From: Sacculina carcini
Lineage: Eukaryota; Arthropoda; Thecostraca; Sacculinidae
NCBI GenBank assembly: GCA_916048095.2
Contig: OU696589.1
Coordinates: forward strand, 5,658,183 to 5,722,182
Length of the DNA stretch: 64,000 nt
Direction of reading: 5' to 3'
The notes beneath the pieces were generated by a model that was given only the letters and a program-made list of their open reading frames with translations, did no database searches and was not told where the DNA came from. A program made the translations under genes and the position numbers. Positions 55,959 through 64,000 of the stretch are shown in pieces (positions within the stretch are counted from its first letter, which is position 1; each line of letters opens with the position of its first letter).

Positions 55959-57944
55959 TATTTAATACATCAAAATTTAATGTATTCAGAACATTACATT
56001 GCTAATTATTATATTATACTTTAGCTGTATTTATTCAATAACAGTTAGTTTAACAGATAGTTTGCCACCGTGTTTGTTAGCGTGTATACGTATTTCATTA
56101 TGCAGATGAACAAAACATCTCAACTCCCGACATGAAAGCAGCGTTTTTATATTTGTATTTATGTGTTGAGTGTAGCAGACTTTGGGCGTGTTTCAATATC
56201 AATGCTGAAGCGCTAGTAAGCGCTTCACACTGTAAAATTATCAATGCTGAAGGTGGAGTAAAGTACTTCACTGCGCTTCACTCGGAGAGCTTGAAGCAGA
56301 AGGCATTGGGCAATAATTGCGCTTTAGCGACATTGGATTTCCCGCGTGCTGTGATTTCCCGCGTGATTTGTCAGCAGAGATTGGATTGCCGTGAAGTTCG
56401 TGAAGCTGAACCGGGTTTGCCGCTTCAATCACATGATATTTATGCCAGATTTATCTCATAATACAGATGATCTCTCATAAATTACATCTCAAATAAATGA
56501 GTAAATGCACAAAAATTAGAATTATTATAATATTAATAAAAATTATCGACAATAATTTGCACCGTGACAATATATTGCACGTGTGTTTCATTTGTGGGCA
56601 ATAATTTGATTGAAAACAAACAGCCACGAGCAATTGAAACGTATATTTGAGGAAAAACTTGTATATTGTAAAGACGAATTCTTTTTCAGAGTTTAACGTG
56701 AAAATAGAAGCAAAAATTGTCTAAAAGTTGAGTTTTCGTTGAACTTGATAAACAACAAATTACTCTTACTGTATTATGCTCTGTTGGTGAATTAAAACAA
56801 TGTTTTTTGTGTAGTCAAAATTTGCAGTGTCATAAACCTCATTAAAATACGACCAAATGAAAAACTCCAACAAATAAAATTAATTTATCAATTGGAAAAA
56901 TAAAATAAGCAATAAGAAGTCGAAGGCAATTAATCAAAGTGCTGAATTCATATGAGAAGTACAATGAATTGACGTGTAAGTGAGCAAACGTTGATCAAGA
57001 CAAAAAGGGAGAAGTCACGTGCTAATCAGGATCGAAATCAGGGCTCGATATTGTCGAGGATCCACTTGATATACTTGCTGACTCTAGTGTAGACCCCTGG
57101 CAAGAATCCAATGCCGCACGATGGCTTACCGAACGACACAACACCGACCGCAGTGAAAGGAGGTCCTGAACGCGCGGTGTAGATGAGAGGACCGCCTGAA
57201 TCGCCGTTACAAGAGTCCTGATTTTGCCGACCTCCGGCACACATTTGAGTCGACCCAATAGTAGCACCCCGGGGTATAAATTTGCGCTCGCACTCGCTTT
57301 TACTCACGAGCGGCACATCAATCTCCTTCAACACGGTACTTGGCTCGAAAACTGACAGCATACACACATACAACTCATTGTTATACAGACTATTCCCACC
57401 ATCATGGACAGTTTCAAATGAAACGCGACAAGATGATGATGAAGCAGAAAAATATAGTCGAAAAAGCACGTTGTTGTTGTTGATGTGGAAACGTGGTCGA
57501 GTTGGTAGATGGAACAAGTACAGCAAGTGTTACACTATACCTGTGTCACTTGGTCAACATTGACAGAATAAACATCATGACCGTGGTGTGATAGCCCCCT
57601 ATATGATCTTTCACATTAAAACTCATCCTTCCTATTAATAATATTAATAGCAGCATTATAAATATTGCTATTATTATTGTTGCGCACAATGAACAGAGTA
57701 TGTGAAAAATACCAGCAGGGAAGAGTTGAATGTTTCGGTGAGCTTATTGGAGGAAGGCACTACTAAACACCTAGTATTTCAGGCCTGAAATTAGCATAGG
57801 CTTAATGGCCAGAACCTACAGTAAATCAAAAAGCGTATCAACAATGTGTATATGTGTTGTCACCTAGATGTTCTTCACAGGAGGGAGTTAAACACTCGCA
57901 TGTCATGTCTTCCATTTGACGTAACGTTCCTCGAATAGATATAT

Positions 57945-58380
57945 TCATTTCTGGTTGATAAGTTTGTCTGGTAGTCTATTCCACTCGGTGATGCATCTAT
58001 CAGCGGCAAAATGTATTTTAGCTATCTTTTTAGCTCTTCTTATATGCTGCTTGTTATTGAATCTTTCGACGTTATAAATTTGACCATATTTGGATTTTAA
58101 ATTTAATCGGTATATGTTTATTATGTATGCCTTTTCTCTTCTTCCCTCTAATGAAGTTATCTTCAATGTCTTTAATCTCTCTTGATAATTTACTATAATA
58201 TACTATTTCGCTTATTTATTTGCTGATTTCTGAACGCGTTCAAGTTGCCTAATATGTTTCTTTTGATGCGGGTTCCACACTACTGATGCATATTCATGTG
58301 TTGGACTGATTATTATTATTGTTATTAATTTTCTCATCTCATCTTCATCCCTGTATGTGAAAGCTGCTCTGACATTGGCT
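57945..58380 (-). mobile_element. LINE reverse-transcriptase C-terminal fragment, copy C (longest)
   Basis: The minus strand encodes [19 protein letters not shown], then KITSLEGRREKAYIINIYR and ITEWNRLPDKLINQK, the usual end of a CR1/jockey-type polymerase. It has internal stops. Confidence 0.68.
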
Positions 58381-58425
58381 AATTCGTATTATATTTGTTA
58401 ACAATTTGTGTCACATGATGCTTCA

Positions 58426-58540
58426 GTGTGTGTGTGTGTGTGTGTGTGTGCGTGTGTGTGTGTGTGTATGTATGTGTGTGTGTGTGTGTGTGCGTGTGTG
58501 TGTGTGTATGTGTGTGCGTGTGTGTGTGTGTGTGCATGTT
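58426..58540 (+). repeat. (TG)n-rich tract downstream of copy C exon 5 donor
   Basis: A TG run with occasional C or A changes. Confidence 0.93.
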
Positions 58541-59023
58541 GGTCAGCACTAACAAGCTTCAGTCAGACCGAATCCAGTCACAGTCAGGGTTCCATCTCTC
58601 AGCGTGGCATCGTCCAAGTCATTGAACGGAAGACAAATGGGGACATGCACATCTGCACACACACATACCCACATGCACAAGTACACCCAAGTACATATAC
58701 ACCGACAGGAGACACGTACAAAATCTCTGCATTTTCTCATCAAGAAAATATTGTAAATAAATCAGACGCAAATAATGAGGCGCAAGCAATAACAGTCTTC
58801 TTCTACGTAAATAAACAAATATTATAACACTCTCGCATTTTCTGGTTTAATTAATGTTTTTTGACATCGCTAAATTATTGTTAAATAACAATAAGTGATA
58901 ATACTGAATACATATTATCAAAACGAGCCTAAGTGAGTAGAAATGAGCACAAATAAACTCGTATTAGCACAAATGAGCACAAATTAATATAAATTAGGAT
59001 AATTGAACACAAATGAACATAAC

Positions 59024-59662
59024 CAGGGCCGGATTTAGGGGATCAAAGAGGGCACCTGCCTAGTTTATTGTGCCTAAAAAACCAAAACTTGAATAATTTC
59101 AGTAAATATATGAGAAATAGAGGTTTTTTGAATATTTTATATAACAAAATTAATATATTTATGAGTTATATTTCTTCATTACGGAAAACTGCAGTAAAAT
59201 CAACATGTTGATCGCCAAATTTGCAAGGGCCAAGTCTCGTAAAGTGTCTGATCTGTAAATACATATACCGCTATAGTTGTTTCTATTCTACGAAGATTGT
59301 TTGGTTGTAATTTTTAGATTGGCGGCACTGAGTTTGGGTCATGCTTCCTAATCACTTTTGAAAAATGGTTTGTGTGTACAGTCAGGTGTGAAGAGTGCTG
59401 ATGAGTGAAGGCAAACTAACATATTTAGATTTATGGAAATAAAACATATGCTATATATTTGGCATTGTTTTTCATAATCTTTTCATACTCGAGTGTACAT
59501 AGTCAGGAGAGGTCATTTTGCAAAGGTGATTAAGATGACCAAAAGTCATTACTGGCAGTACCGACAATGACGATTTCCCGGTGGAGCTTACAGCCTCAAG
59601 CAGGGTAGGCCTTCACACATAGATTGCCCAGGAGCCTCCACACATGCCTAAATCCGGCACTG
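59024..59662. mobile_element. hAT MITE with CAGGGCCGGATTTAGG termini
   Basis: The ends are CAGGGCCGGATTTAGG and CCTAAATCCGGCACTG. The flanks AACATAAC (59016-59023) and AGCATGAC (59663-59670) match at 6 of 8 bases. It accounts for the longer intron 4 of copy C (1,086 bp against 445 bp in A). Confidence 0.88.
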
Positions 59663-59922
59663 AGCATGACTGCATACAAATGAGTACACATGAGCACAAA
59701 CGAACATATATTAGCACAAATGGCGCCGCTGAACTCACCATCTGCTCGACTGAGGCGGATGAGGGCAATGTCATTTTCGAAGCGACCAGACTTGTTAAAT
59801 TCCGCGTGAGGTAATGTGCTGGCAATTTCGAACTCGAGCATATGAGAACAAAATCGATTGCCCTCCACCTTACAAATACACACACACGCACACACACACG
59901 CATTAGTATACACACATATATT

Positions 59923-60262
59923 GTTGGACTCCATGGTGTAGTGGTAGCACACCCGCCTCACAAGCGGGAGGTTCGTGGTTCGAAACCTGGTGGAGAAGAA
60001 TTTCTTTGGGTAAGATATACAATCCAACAGCCCCTGTCCACCCAGCAGTAAATGGTACCATATATCAGTCATGTGTTGTGTCATGCCTTATGCTAAGGTA
60101 GCTCTCTCTAATACGTCTTCCGTCCTTGTGGCGTCATAGCGTGAAGAGGGTCGGCTCTGCGGTGGAAGTGAGCTGCATGGGACACACTTCGGCTTCGGCT
60201 TTTTTCCGTGTAACAGCTGTCACTTGAGGCCTTCAACCTTTTACCCATTAGACAGACTAATC
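59923..60262 (+). mobile_element. tRNA-Val-like SINE (full copy) in copy C
   Basis: The head shows a GTGTAGTGGTAGCAC D-arm/A box, a CCCGC/GCGGG anticodon stem with loop CTCACAA (anticodon CAC, valine-type), and a GGTTCGAAACC B box. The T-stem is imperfect. An approximately 270-bp body shared with the other copies follows. Confidence 0.85.
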
Positions 60263-61419
60263 ACAACCAATAATAAATATAGGTATGATTTCATAAATAA
60301 CGACATTAAGCAATAAATTCGATTCAACAGATGAAAATTAATAACTATATTACTGATTAAACAACAAATAACAATAAATTATATTACTATAGAACCAATC
60401 CAATAAATAACAATAAATATAAATAAATGTGTAAATAAATAGCAACGAGCAGTCGATTTTGCTTTCTCAATTGCATTTCATAGACTTTATTCTTGAATTT
60501 AGTGCTTGAGTAGGGCTAGTACTTTTTCTATGCTACTGCATCTGCCTGTAATTGCCTACCTGCTATTGGTTTTGATAAGAATCAAGCCGGTTCATTACCA
60601 TCGTAACCGAGCACGGCTTGAAACTGGTATTTTCCGGGGATGGCCTCTCCTCCTCCCACGATACGCTGGTTAGGAGAAGTTCCACAGTTAGGACTGGAGG
60701 GCAGCAGGTTTCTGTTTGGATGATCTGCCATTCTCGGCATCAATTGGGCTGTGGAAGCGAAAGATAAGTCATTTGATAGTCACACATAAAACACACATGT
60801 TGCTTGAAATAGCAGTCTAGAACGGCGGTGCAGACAAGTTTACATCACACAAATAAGGAAAGATGCAATGTCGGCGAGAAAACGATGAAAACACACTGGA
60901 ATAAGTGAGAATTAAGAATGAAATAAGGCGGAACACGAGGACAATACGGAATAAATAAGCCAAATAACAATTATATCTGACATTTAGCTGTTAAATTAAC
61001 GAAATTCTGTGTGAATGACGCGTCTAACAAAGATAATATTAATTTAATCTAATTATTTTTAGCTATGAATCCACATTTTATGCACCGACTCAGAACCAGG
61101 GAAAAAACGAGTGCTTTTCTAATCAATGAATAGGTTTGCGTACCAAAACGTACCAAAACGTCCATTTATGTAGTTCTCTTTTACGCAAGCAGAACGTGCC
61201 ACATTCATAATGCAACATTGCAAAAAATATGAGGTACTTTGAGGAATATGGTTGTGAAGTGATGACGATGAACGGGCAATAACAGGAACCACGAATATCA
61301 ACAACAAACAACGAACGTCCACTGTAATCACAATCACATACACAATCAATTCATGATGATTATTCAACAATCACAATCACAGACACAATTTTTCATCATA
61401 GTTGCATCTTTGTACCTGG

Positions 61420-61670
61420 AGAGTAACAAATTTATTATCCGCCTCCCGGTCGGTGGGAGGTCGAATGTTGAGGAGCCTCGTTACCTCACGCATGATCTTG
61501 ATACTTATCATAAAGTAGCGCAAACAAGTACAGTAAGTCCCCAGGAGACCGATGGGCTACTCGTAAGCGCATTCTACCAAATTCATGCCTCTATTATAAT
61601 GGTGCTATATTAATAATGAGGCCCCAATTATCGCCTTCGCGGGGAGAGGCATAAGATTTTGCTTCGGCTC
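61420..61670 (-). mobile_element. CAGAGCCG-type MITE, unit C copy
   Basis: Reverse-strand counterpart of 17883-18143. Confidence 0.6.
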
Positions 61671-62282
61671 TGGCTAAACATATGATGATGATGGTGATGA
61701 TGAGAACATCAGTGGTGTTTATCTTCAAACTCACTGGTCGAGCGGAGTAATTACTGCTGTGCTGACAATATTGACTTGGTGTACACCACGTGCGACAACA
61801 AGTTCTATCAGACAACAACACAACAGATTTAGCGATGATACACACACTCAATGATGTGTGCTGGTGTGTATGTCCGTATGTGTGTGTGTGTGTGTTTTGA
61901 TGTGTATGTTCGCTTGGTCCACTGGTGGATAAAGAGAGGATCTGTTCAGAGGGCTGAATTTCCCAAAATGTTCCCATCAACTCCTCATAATCAAGAGGTT
62001 CAATAAATGAGACCAAGAAGAAATTTCTTTCTGTAATTTTTTTATATATAAGCATTATGGCAAATCATATTCGTACATTAGTGTGTGTGTCTGTGTATAG
62101 AATGTGTGTATATATCATAAGAAAAATTCTCCAAGTCATTGCCTTCACACGCTACATATTCAGTCATACAGAATTCATCCCCCTCTCCCAAAGAAAATGT
62201 TTTGTACATAGGATCTGCTACTGGCGTGGTCACAAGCGTTGCTGCTGCACTACTGTACTGCACCTGCTCGACATTCATCTCC

Positions 62283-62316
<34 letters not shown>

Positions 62317-62407
62317 GACATACACGTGATAAAAACACATTATTGTCAGCAGATGAGAGGACGACATGTGAAAATGTATCTCGCGTCAACGCTGCAACAG
62401 ACACACA

Positions 62408-62480
62408 TCTGACAGACAGACAGACAGACAGACACACAGACAGACAGACAGACAGACATACAAACAGACAGAAAGACAGA
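62408..62480 (+). repeat. (GACA)n repeat, unit C
   Basis: Reverse-strand counterpart of the (CTGT)n runs in units A and B. Confidence 0.93.
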
Positions 62481-63225
62481 CAATTCTTTTCAGTCAGTGT
62501 ACGAGGTCCAATAAAAAATACCTGAAAAGTAAAATAAACAAATGAAATGAAATGAGAAAAAATGTAACAAAATCAGTTTGACATTTAGGTGGAATATATC
62601 TAATTTAGGTTAAATCAATTGAATTGATAAAGTCTAGGTGAAATAATTGTTTTTATTTTTGTGTTATTGTTTGTGTTAATAATTGTTAATTGTTTGTTTT
62701 GTCAATGTATGTGCGTGTGTATGTGTATGTATATGTAAATGTGCTTGTAAATTAGTCATTTTTGCGTTAATTCAAAATACGAGTATATCGTATATCACAA
62801 ACTTTACTTTTAGGGTATTTAAAAACCAGTGACTAGTGCTAAATAGACTAGAAATTTATGAAAACCATATAAAACTGATATATTGAACAACTTGTATTTT
62901 GTGCCCGTAAATTTGCATTTTCCAACAGATGCCAAGCGAAAGAAGCACGCAGTATTTCTCAACTGACGAGCCGCAAAAAATCTAGAACGTGTAACACAAA
63001 TGTCGCATCTCTGTCAAGAACATTGTGCCAAATTCACACTGACAAAACCTGTCTCGTGCCATTTAATATTCAACTCAAACTTGGTGCAAAAACAAAATGT
63101 GTGTGTTGTTTAAAGACAGACAGTTTCAACATTCTTATATAATTTAATAATTTCCTGTTGGCAGTCAATTGAGCAGACGGATCGGATCAAATTTCTCCTG
63201 AATGACAATATACAGCATGTCTAAA

Positions 63226-63885
63226 TCTAAATCTAATATCATGCATATAATACGACCTATAAATATTTAATTTATACTCAAACAATTTCATTCAGAAAGT
63301 GGCTATTAATTTATTCAGAGTAAGAGTTCTTGGTGAAGAGTAGATTGAGATATGTGCCTGACACATGACGTCACATTTCCAGAAGACACTAAATGATTCG
63401 GAGATGTACCAAATGCATAACAAACAAAACCAATATATATTAAAAGTCAGGCGCGAGTGGGACAGTTATCACCACCCTACCACACTGGAATACGAGAAAA
63501 GCAAGCTGGACATCATTTCAAGAATCAATTGAGAAATGATGAAGAGAATATCATCCAGCTGACGATCTCGATCAATGTGAACGTGACTTAACGGAAGCCA
63601 ACCAGAAAGCATCTGACATAGCAACTCCAACATTTCCTGCATCACGTCAACATCGTGCCAACTCGTAGTTCCAAGATGAAAATCTGCTAGAGCAAAATCA
63701 TCACGTGAACATGCACCGAAAACTATATACAAATCATCTGAATGAAATAACAAGGAAACTGCTCCAACACGTTGTTACTCAGACTCGTCAGGTGTCGCTA
63801 GATGCCAAAGAGGCAAAATGGTTGCAATGGTGATCTGCTTTCAATGACAACACGTTTTCGACGCATCAATGTATGACCCATATAT
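63226..63885. other. Intergenic, nothing recognised
   Basis: A 94-codon minus-strand frame (63469-63753) is present but has no recognisable motif, and no splice context convinced me. Confidence 0.3.
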
Positions 63886-64000
63886 TGTTGGACTTGGTGG
63901 TGTAGTGGAAGCACACCCACCTCACAAGCGGGAGGTCAGTGGTTCGTAACCCGGCTGAGAATTTCATTGGGTGAATTCTACATAATCCAATCCAACAGCC
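63886..64000 (+). mobile_element. tRNA-derived SINE, cut by the window edge
   Basis: The tRNA-like head GTGTAGTGGAAGCACACCC and GGTTCGTAACC is followed by the start of the SINE body. Confidence 0.82.

Larger units (their letters stand above)
57038..61321 (-). pseudogene. Trypsin-like serine protease copy C, catalytic-His exon deleted
   Basis: Recognisable exons on the minus strand: signal 61321-61238, activation-site exon 60748-60599 (NQR/IVGG), Asp exon 59868-59739 (NDIALIRL), 58652-58554 (PICLPF), and Ser exon 57351-57038 (DSCNGDSGGP). Each is open. The exon with TAAHC, present in A and B, is missing: intron 2 sequence like 19080-19340 of A joins directly to SINE-flank sequence like 33110 of B. 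Joining the remaining exons 2 and 4 shifts frame (phase 1 onto phase 0). The signal exon's last base before the donor is A instead of G, and the poly(A) signal seen in A and B reads AATCAA. An active protease is therefore unlikely. Confidence 0.85.
56545..63225 (-). repeat. Segmental duplication unit C (inverted; protease copy C)
   Basis: Units A/B read in reverse: 5' flank with (GACA)n at 62408-62480, exons from 61321 to 57038, then the 3' flank to about 56545. Confidence 0.85.

Noticed and set aside
56132..56461. 109-codon plus-strand frame
   Set aside because: No recognisable motif. It starts in a fragment resembling protease intron sequence (19830-19870), so it is probably chance.
59923..59995. 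tRNA-Val gene
   Set aside because: The T-stem is mismatched and the sequence continues into a SINE body found in several copies. It is a SINE head, not a tRNA gene.
60260..60600. A hidden copy of the His exon in protease C
   Set aside because: I read this stretch on the minus strand for [17 protein letters not shown] and its neighbours. It contains only intron-2-like AT-rich sequence running straight into the SINE flank.
63469..63753. 94-codon minus-strand frame
   Set aside because: No motif or splice context found; left unassigned.

Overview
This window is nuclear DNA from an invertebrate animal. Coding sequence lies in many short exons with GT-AG (and two GC-AG) introns. The non-coding DNA is AT-rich, packed with CA/TG microsatellites and full of DNA transposons, a tRNA-derived SINE, Helitron-like elements and retrotransposon relics. 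I cannot name the species.

Region 1 (about 2.3-15.1 kb) is a compact housekeeping block of three genes whose exons I could join in frame from conserved protein sequence. ATP synthase subunit e (ATP5ME-like, minus, 2335-2775) is divergent from FARSB, the beta subunit of cytosolic phenylalanyl-tRNA synthetase (plus, 3621-6639, 4 exons). FARSB converges on RNF10, a RING-finger E3 ligase (minus, 7493-15108, 10 exons).

Region 2 (about 16-63 kb) is a family of three trypsin-like secreted serine protease loci made by segmental duplication. Copy A (plus, coding exons 18230-24419) and copy B (plus, 30932-53196) have all six recognisable coding exons. Copy C (minus, 61321-57038) is inverted and has lost the exon with the catalytic histidine, so it is a probable pseudogene. 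The duplications carried along older insertions: a SINE in intron 3, a MITE in intron 3 and a LINE fragment in intron 5.

The most striking structure is inside intron 4 of protease B. That intron is about 17.3 kb, against 0.45 kb in copy A. It is filled by a head-to-tail array (33972-50630) of putative non-autonomous Helitrons. Each unit starts near TCTATATATATAAA and ends with a CCGC...GCGG hairpin followed by GCTAGT or GCTATA. The array contains an approximately 8.1-kb higher-order unit present twice almost unchanged, and the hairpin motif is reiterated about 20 times per unit.

A second genome-wide oddity is that (TG)n tracts sit immediately upstream of roughly half of the 3' splice sites in these unrelated genes, in the place usually held by a polypyrimidine tract.

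Remaining intergenic stretches hold transposon relics (a Bel/Pao pol fragment, several hAT-type MITEs, a mariner/pogo-type MITE, LINE pieces) and otherwise nothing I can name.
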